From Ctena decussata (taxonomy: Eukaryota; Mollusca; Bivalvia; Lucinida; Lucinidae): DNA of 64,000 nt. The stretch spans positions 5,114,501 through 5,178,500 of the forward strand of contig OZ022502.1 of NCBI GenBank assembly GCA_963989385.1, read 5' to 3'. A program made the translations under genes and the position numbers. Within the stretch, counting starts at the first letter, position 1, and every line of letters starts with the position of its first letter. Below the pieces are notes generated by a model, which worked only from the letters and a program-made list of their open reading frames with translations, did no database searches and had not been told where the DNA came from. Positions 32,186 to 43,128 of the stretch are shown here, piece by piece.

Positions 32186-32203
32186 ATCCCACTTCTGACA
32201 CCA
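32186..32203 (-). other. Primer-binding site, tRNA-Leu
   Basis: The plus strand reads ATCCCACTTCTGACACCA, the expected 3' end of an animal tRNA-Leu(CAA) plus CCA. It lies two bases inside the 5' LTR edge. Confidence 0.88.
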
Positions 32204-32205
32204 AA

Positions 32206-34053
32206 TGCAAGGCACCTCAGGGTAGGGGTGACCAAGCTTGAAGTTATTCTCGGATATAAGATCAAAATAAAGCAAGAAAGTTCATTTACACACAGTCATT
32301 TATTCATTTAAGCCTATTTATACGTGAATTTTTGTATTTAGTAAATACAGTGCAGAATGAGATCATTCATACTAAGCATTCATATCCTTTAACATTAGGG
32401 GTGTGGGTGTGTAGCTGGGTCTGCATTGGCGTCTTATTGAAGTTCCCCACTAAGGTCTGGCATCTATAAGTCCTAAGAGTCCAAACATTGTAGAACACTC
32501 TGAAAACTCTAAAGTTCATAGAATAACTCATAAGGTACACCCCAGCTACACCACCGCACTTCATATATAACACAATAACATGGCTGATCTAATGACATGG
32601 TACTCCAGCTCTGCGTACAATTTCATCCGCGAATAACTTCGGTAAGTAGTCGCACTTATCGCGAAATACGGTAAATGACACACTAGACTAATTCATCTTC
32701 GGCATCGGGTATGTGGTGGGATCCATTCGTGCAAGTGAGCAAGTAAAACAACTTCAAAGATATAAAGCGGCTGTATATAGGCCAGAAAGTAGCAAACTGT
32801 AGGATGGTATAAGTTAAAATCTTCAGCAGCAAGGTGTAGAGTCAGTGAAAATGTTTAACTTTATGCTTGTAGAACTAGAGTAGGCAAAATGTAAACAAAG
32901 TGACTGTTTCTCATCTCGTACAGTAAAATAAAGCAATAAGAGTCTAAACAGCAGTTATGCAGACTCTTAGTTTGATACAAGAAACATAACTCGACTGCCA
33001 TGCTCTGTACCTTAAGGGTAATGCGATTATCCCTCTTTAAAGTTGCTTTAGAATTTAAATTTGGCGGGTCTCAAACTTGAGAATGGATAGCGAATCAGCG
33101 CTGCTCACTTTCTTATATAGTATCTGGGATAGTACCATGTGACTAGATCAGCCAATCGGATCACAAGAATTACGTACTATTTTTGGGCACCTAGGGAAAC
33201 AATCGTTTCCTATATAAAAACAGTGCAGTCCGATAACAAATGATGGAAGTCCTTTTGTTCCTTGGTAATTATGGAGTTCGAAATAGTAAACATTACTGCT
33301 TCGGACCTCGTAATTACTAAAAGGACCTCCATCAAACGCTAATGTCATCAGCGTAGGAATTTTAGTCAGCAGATCGCAAATCTAGTTGCGCTTCGCAAAT
33401 AGCTACGAAAATAACATTAAAAAGTTGATTTTAAGAAGTCCCTCTTGAAATTAAGGCAGTCCTTTGCTTTAAACTTACATCTAGAATATAATACTACAAG
33501 GGTTCTACCTTCAATGAGCGTAAATATTGAACAAGAACAGGTTTTAAGGTCAGGGACGCTGGCTACAGGGTCAAGGTAAATCGGCTTAAGTTTACTTCCG
33601 CAATGATTCAAACTGCTTTAAATGTGGCTAAAACTGGATAAATATCACAATAAATGGACTTTGCAGCAATATCTACAGAACAGTCTCAAATTCTACGATA
33701 TCTTATGTGTAAGAGACTTCATTCTGCTATGCAATAGAACAATTGTAAAGCTTAAAAACTTGATGTAAAGTGAGTCAATAACATGACATTCTCACATGTT
33801 TCAACAGTCAGCTGTAGCGATCGGAACTTCAGGAGAATGTTAGTAAGTAACTATTGAATCATCTAAGTTCACAAGTGTTTAGAATTATTAAGGTTAGCTC
33901 TGTTCATCAGTAACTGGAGTAAGTATTAACATCTCGAAGGGTAACATCGTCTTTTCAGTCGTAGCTCTCCAATGTTCACCGGTGGGTGGGGTACGTCAGT
34001 AGGAATAATGTAAATAGAATTGTGTTGAGGATTGTCACTGGGTGACTCTTACA
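32206..34053 (-). repeat. 5' LTR (promoter LTR)
   Basis: 1848 bp, identical in length to the 3' LTR. In element orientation it starts TGTAAGAG and ends CCTTGCA. A TATA-like box sits at 33120-33112. Confidence 0.95.
33112..33120 (-). promoter_or_regulatory. TATA-like box in the 5' LTR
   Basis: CTATATAAG on the minus strand, about 0.93 kb inside the LTR, upstream of gag. Use as the promoter is inferred. Confidence 0.4.
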
Positions 34054-34082
34054 ATATTATTTGGATCCTTTTGAAACTAGTG

Positions 34083-34268
34083 AGTCTTTGAATCGACTGC
34101 CCAATTAAAATTAAGAAATTACAGTATGCTTGTTTCTGGTTTCGTCACCAGATATTGTCAGGGTCACTGACGAGGCTTTATTAGCCGAAACTACGTAGTC
34201 TGGCCCATGTTCCTACTTCTGTTTGTATTCTCTGCTCTTGAAGGAACTTTTTTAAGATTTTAATTTTG
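34083..34268 (+). repeat. Family-R interspersed repeat, copy 2
   Basis: Same repeat as 19742-19932, starting 30 bases beyond the LTR element. Confidence 0.75.
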
Positions 34269-34744
34269 CAAACATGATGTTCTAACTGGGCCATGGCAGA
34301 GCAGTCCGCCAAGACCTGGCTTTTCGAGTTCAATCTCCGCTGACGGCGGAATTCTTTACACCGTACACTGTACGCCAGTGCGCGCACTTTAAGAATTTCA
34401 CCGTCTTTCTTAATTGCTTGTATTAACATAGATAGTTTCTCATATATGACAGCAAATGTGGTGACATGAGATTAAATACCAATGCGTTATGCTTAGCGAG
34501 CTTGAACAAGCGCGCAAAACTTATTCTATCGAATCTTCTGGTGGACTGATTGAATTTGACAGATATTGGCAGCACATATTTGTCACCGCCCTGACATTTC
34601 ATTTGAATCAAGGTATAAAATGAAACGATATTATTCCACTTGTGACTAGGGTCAAGTCAGGTAAATTCGGACAGCAGGTTGAATTCGGACAGGGACATTG
34701 TTTCCTTTATATGTTTCCTTTGGACTTAAAACAAAAAGAACCGG

Positions 34745-34811
34745 GCAAACAGTGAAAATCCTGATGAGGCGGCTCATTATGAGCCGCCTCATCAGGATTT
34801 TTACTGTTTGC
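34745..34811. repeat. Hairpin MITE, CCTGATGAGGCGGCTCAT variant
   Basis: Perfect inverted repeat of about 31-base arms (GCAAACAGT..CCTGATGAGGCGGCTCAT) with almost no loop. Same outer arms as 5262-5329. Confidence 0.75.
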
Positions 34812-35095
34812 AATAATATGTCCGAATTTACACGCTGTCCGAAGTAACACGAATCGACCCTAATATCACTTTTATTCTTCTAAGCATTGATTTCACTGCT
34901 CGGCATAAAATAGGTCTAACAAGTTCGTGTAATTTCCTGCTTTCTAGCCTGTCGACAGAGCCTTTCTAAATGTGGGTTACTCGTAAAGGAAAGAAAGAAG
35001 AAGTTTTCACCTTAAAGAAGTGCTCCCTTGCCCCTCCGCAATAAATGGTTTTGGTGGGAATTATCTCCACAGGAAGTGTTGACATGCATACATAC

Positions 35096-35212
35096 CTGTG
35101 ATGTAGCCACTTTGAGGATTCTTTTCAATTAAGACTGCGGAATCTCGAAAATAATCTAGGTAGTCTTCAAATGTTAGCTTCTTCATGAGCTCCAGTTCGT
35201 TCGCTCGGATCC
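35096..35212 (-). CDS. CHST15-like: CHST15-like sulfotransferase, exon 3
   Basis: 117 nt. Acceptor ATTTCAG, donor GTATGT. It completes a Gly codon after RY from exon 2, then IRANELELMKKLTFEDYLDYF and NPQSGYIT, ending with one base of the Gly codon shared with exon 4. The sequence is present once, so both upstream modules would have to share it. Confidence 0.88.
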
Positions 35213-36576
35213 CTGAAATTTTCAGTTGTTGGGAGTAAAAAAGAATAATAAATGAATGAAAAGATAAGGAATACATTCTTAGATTGGCAAATACGCACAT
35301 GCTTTCAAATACTAACCAAAAGTTCTAACCGGCCGCTTACATTTTAACCCTCCAAGCAATCTTACAGTTCTATTACATCCCCAATTAGACAGATATGTCA
35401 GCCAACTTAACCATCAAAAGGTTTGACAAATTCTTATATTACATCCAGGATGCGCCGATGATCACAAGTACCCCCATTCTTAAAATTTACAAAGTTCCCC
35501 ATTTCGTCACAATTTGTGAAAAAAAATCACTATTTGAGATATCCAGTTTACGTGAGCAAAACCAATTCATTACCAAAGCAAATGACTGAAGAAATAACTC
35601 TATGCTGAAATGAACACTCTTCCTGCCTGACAGTCGTCGCTTCGGTCAAAATCTTGAAAAATTACCCCACCCCTCAATGAAAATTCGTGAAGTTAATTTT
35701 AAATGGGGTTACCCGTATTCATCAGTGCCTCATGGCTACAGTGCACTGAATAATTCTAAATCTTTCAGTGGTATGATTTATCGACATATTTTGCCTATAG
35801 ATCTGTGGCTGCAAACTGAAATGTGATATTGTTATTAGCACTGAGGAAAAATGATGAAAAAAAAAAAAAACTAAGTGGCCGGTAAGAACTTTTGAATAGT
35901 GCATATCTGCTTAATACCAGTCATGGTACAATTAGAGCCGGTACTTGAATAAATAGTGACATGGCTGGTGAGGAGCGGATGTATTTACATTCGAACTGAA
36001 AGGGAGACAGCTGAGCCGTTCAGGAAAACAAACTACTACGAATTGGTTTGTAAATTCCAAGTCGGATCAAAACCTCTTTTGCAGCAGAGCCTATTGGAAC
36101 TCGTATGGTGAATTATTCTATAAATTAACAAAAAAGTGCAAATACGACTGATTTTCTGATCAGTGCAGAAAAAAGTATCATGCGTAGGTAAAGGTTACAA
36201 TCGCTTTGGATATAAGTTTAGTGGTTAACCCAGTCATGGCTAATAACTTTACTCCCCCCTTTAATTGCACGTCCGGGCAACGAAACAATCTTCAGTGTAC
36301 TTTCGACAGATGATGTACATGTTGAGATGCCCCTGAGCTTCGTACGGCGGATGACGCTTGCGTTAATATGAAAATGCATAATGAGTGAAAAAACGACGTC
36401 GTTAGTTAACAATTTGTTAAAATTTCAAACGTTAATAACTCATCTCAAATACACCAATATTTTTGTTGAAAAATGTGAGAACTTAACGAGTTGACCTCTT
36501 AACGAGCTCGTTACGCTAACGATGCTTTGAACAACTGGGCCCTGGAATTTACGTCATTAAAAAAAGTCAGACCTAC

Positions 36577-36784
36577 CGTACCGTGACCATGACCACCAAA
36601 CTGTCTCCTTGCCTCTGGAACCCGTGTTTCCAAAAGCATCTGGGTGCTGTACAATTTTGTCAAAGAAATCGCTAGAGGCGCTCTTTCCTGCTCCTATCAG
36701 TTGAAAATAAGGTAAACACCGGAACACGTTCGTCTCAGAATACCAGCACGGGTTTTTGTAGTTCGGTAGAAATATAGGAAGAGC
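36577..36784 (-). CDS. CHST15-like: CHST15-like sulfotransferase, exon 2A
   Basis: 208 nt. Acceptor ATTTTCAG, donor GTAGGT. It encodes YKNPCWYSETNVFRCLPYF, LIGAGKSASSDFFDKIVQHP and KETVWWSWSRY. GKSASSDFF is the 5'-phosphosulfate-binding loop, and KNPCW and the WW pair are family hallmarks. The last base starts the Gly codon completed by exon 3. Confidence 0.93.
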
Positions 36785-36914
36785 CTGAAAATGTTAAGAT
36801 TGTTGGGTCCACCATAATGTTTTCCACCCTTTTTATAAAGACAGACCACTTTAGTAACTTCCTGTTTGCTTCCCTGAAAGACACACCCCTTCCAAAAGGG
36901 TCTACTCTTTAAGA

Positions 36915-36950
36915 AAAGAATTTGCTCCTCGAGGAGCAAATTCTTTTGTT
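36915..36950. repeat. Short palindrome AAGAATTTGCTCC/GGAGCAAATTCTT
   Basis: A perfect hairpin in the intron, with a counterpart in module B at 45903-45940 and related palindromes near 53755-53795 and 56130-56175, usually beside GGGTTGACCC-like words. Confidence 0.6.
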
Positions 36951-37124
36951 TTAGGGTTGACCCAAATTGAGAGCCGAGTCTAACCAAATGAAAAGGAAGG
37001 AGTTGTTACCCCTGAACAAAGTGCAAAAGTTCACATTAATAAATGCAATACATTTAGTGCAACGAAATGACACTTTTGGAGAAGTCCAAAACTCTATTAT
37101 TGTAAAAGCGATTGCAGCCACCGG

Positions 37125-37200
37125 CCTCCATGGCCCGGTGGATTAGAGCACTAACTCTATATTTCTCACCCCTCGGGTTCGACCCTCACTGGGCACACAT
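37125..37200 (+). repeat. Degenerate tRNA-like SINE head
   Basis: GTGGATTAGAGCAC and GGGTTCGACCC resemble pol III A and B boxes. No clear 3' end. The corresponding part of module B (46090-46200) is diverged and lacks the clean boxes. Confidence 0.4.
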
Positions 37201-37348
37201 GTGAGAGAGCCACGTTCCGCTTGCAGAAGGTCAAGTGTTTTTTCCGGGGGCTCTGGTGTTCGCTCGCCTCTGATTAATGAGCGGCTGATTATTGAAAGAT
37301 GGAGTGGCATAAAACACATATGGACTAAAAAATGTGTTTGTAAAACAC

Positions 37349-38720
37349 TATGCCCCCAACTATATGCCTGACCCTAAAAAGGTAAGTTAAAAATATATAG
37401 GTCTGCTAATTTTTTATAGTCTATTCATCTATGAATTATCAAGGCTCCAGCAGCTATGGTTCTTGAGAAATAGAAAATCCCTACAATGTTTTATACAAAT
37501 AAGTAATGGGGCAAAACTGGCAATAATGAATACAATATAACGTAATTCCAGGATTTTGGGAACAAACTTTCATGTAATTTTTCAAAAAAGGGGCATAATT
37601 CTGTAAGTACATGGCAGACGGAACAGAAAAAAAAATACGGGTCTGCTTATTTTTCATGCTCTATCCACCTTTTAAATATCAAGGCCCCAGCAAATACTGT
37701 CCTTGAGAAACAGACCACCCATTTTTATGCTTTATACAGATGAGAAAAGGGAAATAACTCTATTAAAAGTGGATGCACCATAACGCAACCAACATCAGAA
37801 TGATCAGCACATCAAATACTGGTAGTATACCAAAAATTAGGGTTCTAGGTCAAACGGTTCAAAAGTTGGAAAATGCCAAATTCAACAAAGGGGCATAATT
37901 CAGTAATTTTTTGACGGAATTCGCCCAAAAGTTAATCAGGTGATCTACACCTTAGCCATTTGCAATATACCAAATATGAGCATCCTAGCTCAAACGCTAT
38001 TCCCAGGATTTTGGGAACAAACTTTCATGTAATTTTTCAAAAAAGGGGCATAATTCTGTAAGTACATGGCAGAAGGAACAGAAAAAAATACGGGTCTGCT
38101 TATTTTTCATGCTCTATCCACCTTTTAAATATCAAGGCCCCAGCAAATACTGTTCTTGAGAAACAGATCACCCATTATTATGCTTTATACAGATGAGAAA
38201 AGGGAAATAACTCTGTTAAAAGTGGATGCATCATAACGCAATTAACATCAGAATGATCAGCACATCAAATACTAGTAGTATACCGAAAATTAGGGTTCTA
38301 GGTCAAACGGTTCAAAAGTTGGAAAAATGCCAAATTCAACAAAGGGGCATAATTAAGTCATTTTTGGACGGAATTCGCCCAAAAGTTAATCAGGTAATCT
38401 ACACCTTAGCCCCTAGCAGTTTGCCAAATATGAGCATCCTAGCTCAAACGCTATTCCCAGGATTTTGGGAACAAACTTTCGTTTATTGTTTTTTGAAAAA
38501 GGGGCATAACTCTGTAAGTACAAGGCTGATTGACAAGAAAAAAAATACGCGTCCTCTAGTTTTTGATAGTCTACCCACCTATGAAATATCAAGGCCCTAG
38601 CAGTTACGGTTCTTGAGAAAATGAGGCGTTACGTACGGACGGACGGAAGGACGGGCGGACGGACGGACGGTCAGCCCCAAACCAATATGCACCCTCAACT
38701 TCTTCGAAGTTGGGGGCATA
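37349..38720. mobile_element. Non-autonomous element with TATGCCCCCAACT ends and 454-bp internal tandem repeat
   Basis: The ends are TATGCCCCCAACT and AGTTGGGGGCATA. Inside, GGATTTTGGGAACAAACTTTC recurs near 37552, 38006 and 38460, so a 454-bp unit is repeated about 2.4 times. A GGACGGAC tract (38636-38670) precedes the right end. It is absent from module B, where the flanks meet at a GT-rich tract (46282-46312). Confidence 0.8.
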
Positions 38721-39287
38721 AAAAGGAAGGCAGTATGAAATACAGGAATCTTTCAATGTAGTTTGGTGACAGAAAATCCGTCACGCGTGTCGCTGTTCAG
38801 TTTCACGAAGCTTGCCGATCAATGCCGAATAGTGATTCCCAAAGGACGACAGTTTCTATCCTCATCTTGACAGTCATTCATGATAGATTTCTTTCTTTTT
38901 TCTTCTTCTTCTTCTTCTTCTTCTTCTTCTATTTTTGTTTGTTTTGTTGTTGTTTTGCCTATTCATTCTTTCGAAAAATTTACCATCTATTTCCAGTGAT
39001 AATGTAGAAACTCTGACAAACTTTAAAACGGTGATCTTATGACCTCGATTTGAACCACTTTCGCCGTTTCGACGTCTTTGCATACGACACTATGTCCAGT
39101 GTGAAGTCACACAGCGATACATTGTTGTATATGAACCCGTATTTATCCAGTCAACGCATTGGGTGAAAGGATGTCAGATAAAACCTGTCAGCTCTAGTGA
39201 AATTCGCAGAAAACCTATTCGATAAGTAAGCATTGATATTTGAGCTTAATCAGGATGCTCAGAGAGAAGAAATTAAATATATCATAC

Positions 39288-39869
39288 CATACAAAGTAAA
39301 TCTTCTGTCCCGTCTGTGACTAAATTTTCGGTACATGATATGTTGAACTCTTTAACAGATGCGTCAACTATCGCCATCTTTTCTTTAATTTCGTGTATCA
39401 TCTGAAACATATTTCCACCTATGTCATCCAGGACCATCGAGCTGTGCGTCATAGCTTTCAGACTGTACTTATCCACGCTTTCTACAGTCTTCGAAGTGTT
39501 CTTATTGTCGTCATTCGGAACATTTGAAGTATACTTAACAACACCATTCACAGCCTTCGAAATATATTTATCAACGCCAATCCCAGAGTTCGGAGTATAC
39601 TTATCGACGTCATTCAAAGCATTCAGAGTGTACTTAACGTCATCTACAGCATTCGGAGTGTACTGATCGATGCTACTCACAGTCTTCGATTTATACCTGT
39701 CAACACCAACTACAGCCTTTAACCTATATCTATCAACTTCGTATATAGCTTTAAAACCATAAGGTTTCCAAGATACAAAACTATATCCCAACAGAAACAA
39801 AAGAGTGCACAATATAAGTAACCCTGGCTTGTAATATTGAAAAATCGATGTTTCTGTCATTGGTTTCAT
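39288..39869 (-). CDS. CHST15-like: CHST15-like sulfotransferase, exon 1A
   Basis: First ATG at 39869; a second at 39860 aligns with the ATG of copy B and may be the true start. A one-pass type II topology is clear: YYKPG then LLILCTLLFLLGYSFVSW (membrane), then the lumenal stem. The stem is built of about ten imperfect 10-residue units of VDKYTPNAVDD type. It ends DIGGNMFQMIHEIKEKM, ISCTENL, GTEDLLCM at donor GTATGA in phase 0, matching exon 2A. Confidence 0.88.
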
Positions 39870-40970
39870 GATTAATTTTGGTTTCTCTTTGCGTTTTCTC
39901 TTAACGAACTGCCTTGTCACTTATTCCCCGCCCTTGTGTATATTCACGATTAAAGAGAGAGAAACAGAAAAAAACATGTAAACCCGATGTATGTTGTATT
40001 AATAAGATACTTTTGCAGAATACAATCCCGCATTTTACTAGGAACTAGCACAAAAACAATAAACAACTTTAAATGTGCAGCATACAGTTTAACCAGTTCT
40101 TGAAAATACAGTATTGATCTGTAACTACAAGTATCTGCAGTAACAGTTAATTTTCTTTATTTTGCCTCAGAAAGTTCTTGAAACTATTTTGAAAAATAAT
40201 GTTGGTCATAGTACGCATATGCAAACTGTGAAAGCTGGGGCCGGAGCGTGCGCATGACGCCCGATATGACCTGGTCAGACTGCACTTATACGTTGTAAGC
40301 AGTCTGATCCCTACATTCGTAGTTCATATAGATTTAGTCTCTTCTGACTCCTTAATTGATCTTTTTTTTCCAGTTTTATTTGCACTGTACACTGTATACG
40401 TAACTGTATTGAATTTTAACAAGGAAAGGCGCTTGTTTGTAGATTTCTTTCTTGTTGTACCATTCTCTGTTGTCTCAAAAGCTGGGGCGACACACTGTTT
40501 ATATAGTATAATTGATAATCCTGTATAATGGTTTTACGTCACAGTATATCAGGACCTATGTAGCTCCCCGCCCGATTCGACTATCATCTTGGAGAATTGT
40601 TCTGCCCTGACTAGACCGTGCAACTTCAAACAAAATTATAAAAATACGCCGGGTGTACATAGCAACAGTCTCATAAAAACGACGTTTTGAGAGAGAAGAT
40701 TAAGCCCGTGCAACAAATTTGCATTAAAGGTCTCTCTCTCTCTCTCTCTCTGAGACAGAGAGAAAGATGCGGAGTATTATCTGCGATATCAGATGTCACC
40801 GATTTGTGACAGGATTTTAGTTCTTTTCGCGTATGCGCCTTTCCTTGAAATCAAATTATCGATAACATTTTTGTCATGAATACAACCTATTTGGTTGAAA
40901 TATTTATAGCGCTTGCTTGATATTCTTCCTTTTAATCTATATTTGAATCGCGACTAAATGTAATAAACCT

Positions 40971-42391
40971 GAACGCCGCGCGGCGTGACATCAACAGATT
41001 ATAACAGTCTTAACACGCAATTATCGTTGCTTGATAACACAACTGTATTCTCTACTATACAGAACACACCCTCAGTCTTTATTGGTTTTATGGCCCTGTC
41101 ATTACCTACGTGAGATGGGATATTTCCTTTGATGAAATAGCGGTGTCACTGGACTGTTGCATAATAGGATTAGGAGAGCCAATACACAAGAATATTTGTC
41201 TTTGAATAATAATGTTTTTTTTTTATTTGAATATGCTATGTTTGAACAGGAAAAGAATAAAAATAATCAGCCTGCACATCAGCTATTTCAGATCAATTTC
41301 AGAATCTGCTCAAGTTATAAATCAACAGTATATAAGCTATTCAGATAAGCCTGCACAAACTGATAAGACCAGAGTTTTTGATTAGTTTGCGCGGTCGCAA
41401 TGTCTTATTGGGTAATTACATAACTATCGGAATCGGAATTATTCCAAAATTTCAAAGAATAACATTCACCAAGACCTGTGATCATAAGCCTATGCTGATG
41501 CGCAAACTGATCTGACTTATTAGCAAAGAACCAGATAAGCGTAGCAAAATACACAGTCTGATCCGAACCGTCACTGTTCGCATAAATAATTATGATTCCC
41601 GATAAGAGATAAGAGATTAGTTTGAGTAAATTGATAAACGCTAATCCGGACTGATACTGTGATTATCTTAAAAGTTTGAAGCAGCTGAATTTATCACGCA
41701 TTACAGAGAAATTGGCCGAAGGGCAAATTTTGCACCTCAGATCAAGTTGATTTTCACAAACAGTCTAATCGGGGTCTATACTATTTGCTGATGTAATTCT
41801 GCCAAACTATAAAGGGTGTTTGTGGTACGATAAATATATATTTCTTTGTCATGCGGATGAGATTATATCTAAATGACAAGTAATTATTATTATTTTTATT
41901 ATCTTTTTTTGTCGTTGTTTACATGAACCCATACTGCATAGTGGCCTCTTTCTGTTTATGAAAATTTCCTGTAGTCACTGCAAACAGTGATGGACACGAT
42001 GAGGCGTCGCGTTCTGCAGCGTCTGATCAAGGTCTGCATTGTTTTTAGATTTTTGTTGTATATCAATTATCGGTCATAAAATCCGTGATTAACTGGACCA
42101 AGCAGTCATAAATAATTCGGGTATTGTACTAACAGTTAAAGATAGACTGATAGAAAAATAAAGATCAAGTATTTAATTTGCAGATTAATTGTTTGTTCGC
42201 AAAATGATCAGAATGTTTGTTTGTTCGCAAAATGATCAGATTATTTCTCAAAACTTTTTAATGCGTGAGCCCAAATCAGCTTGTGCATGTGCGCAAACTA
42301 TTTAAAACCGTCAATCTGTTCTCAGTTTGCGCACATAAATGCAAAGAGTGCGCACATTGATCGGTCTCTAATCTGTAAAGAAAACTACATT
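40971..42391. other. Spacer between duplicated modules
   Basis: 1.4 kb of AT-rich sequence with a degraded GCAAACAGTG hairpin at about 41980-42045. No exon 3-7 equivalents are visible here or elsewhere between 39.9 and 45.5 kb. Confidence 0.5.
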
Positions 42392-43128
42392 ATCACTATT
42401 TGAGATATCCAGTTTACGTGAGCAAAACCAATTCATTACCAAAGCAAATGACTGAAGAAATAAATCTATGCTGAAATGAACACTCTTCCTGCCTGACAGT
42501 CGTCGCTTCGGTCAAAATCTTGAAAAATTACCCCACCCCTCAATGAAAATTCGTGAAGTTAATTTTAAATGGGGAAACCCGTATTCATCAGTGCCTCATG
42601 GCTACAGTGCACTGAATAATTCTAAATCTTTCAGTGGTATGATTTATCGACATATTTTGCCTATAGATCTGTGGCTGCAAACTGAAATGTGAGATTGTTA
42701 TTAGCACTGAGGAAAAATGATGAAAAAAAAAAAAAAAAACACTAAGTGGCCGGTAAGAACTTTTGAATAGTGCATATCTGCTTAATACCAGTCATGGTAC
42801 AATTAGAGCCGGTACTTGAATAAATAGTGACATGGCTGGTGAGGAGCGGATGTATTTACATTCGAACTGAATGGGAGACAGCTGAGCCGTTCAGGAAAAC
42901 AAACAATTTTATCGCCAATACTACGAATTGGTTTGTAAATTCCAAGTCGGATCAAAACCTCTTTTGCAGCAGGGCCTATTGGAACTCGTATGGTGAATTA
43001 TTCTATAAATTAAGAAAAACGTGTAAATACGACTGATTTTCTGATCAGTGCAGAAAAAAGTATCATGCGTAGGTAAAGGTTACAATCGCTTTGGATATAA
43101 CATAAAATGTAATGCTGCAGTCTTCATG

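Larger units (their letters stand above)
21371..34053 (-). mobile_element. Near-intact Ty3-type LTR retrotransposon with an additional third ORF
   Basis: 12,683 bp in intron 3 of the sulfotransferase gene, same orientation as that gene. Two 1848-bp LTRs (32206-34053 is the 5' LTR, 21371-23218 the 3' LTR) begin TGTAAGAG and end CCTTGCA in element orientation and differ at only two positions by eye (21991/32826, 22211/33046). ATAT flanks both sides (21367-21370, 34054-34057). The tRNA-Leu primer site, polypurine tract, gag, pol in -1 frame and ORF3 are all open. Low LTR divergence indicates recent insertion. It is much longer than simple gag-pol Ty3 elements because of long LTRs, ORF3 and a 1.3-kb 3' region. 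Confidence 0.95.
4213..39869 (-). other. CHST15-like: Gene locus: CHST15-like (GalNAc4S-6ST family) carbohydrate sulfotransferase, 7 exons
   Basis: Seven exons on the minus strand (39869-39288, 36784-36577, 35212-35096, 16788-16632, 15809-15653, 5628-5481, 4400-4213) join in frame into 1557 nt, 518 residues plus stop, close to the usual size for this family (about 560). All introns are GT-AG and all codon phases match across junctions. Layout: short cytosolic tail, one membrane segment (about residues 17-35), a repetitive stem (about 40-150), then the catalytic domain with the 5'-phosphosulfate loop (LIGAGKSASSDFF, Lys near 228) and the 3'-phosphate motif (ILRDPVERLYSDYYF, Arg350 and Ser358). 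Enzymes of this family transfer sulfate from PAPS to sugars such as chondroitin N-acetylgalactosamine in the Golgi; the substrate here is not known. Introns host a 12.7-kb LTR element, a 4.2-kb LINE and a SINE. Exons 1-2 also exist as a tandem second copy upstream. Confidence 0.9.
35526..40970 (-). repeat. Tandem-duplicated module A (exons 1A and 2A with introns and 5' flank)
   Basis: It aligns in direct orientation to about 42392-53345 in interrupted blocks: 35526-36210 with 42392-43100, 36220-36545 with 44385-44618 and 45420-45550, exon 2 region with 45560-46270, exon 1 region with 47385-48030, and 40340-40975 with 48430-48735 plus 53150-53345. The left boundary is sharp at ATCACTATTTGAG. 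Confidence 0.85.

Noticed and set aside
38874..39083. Arg-rich ORF (RRRRRRRR) on the minus strand
   Set aside because: Produced by a TTCTTCTTC microsatellite at 38901-38930.
39870..39920. Upstream extension of exon 1A to 39920
   Set aside because: The codon there is GTG and copy B aligns with an ATG at 39860; the extension is probably 5' UTR.
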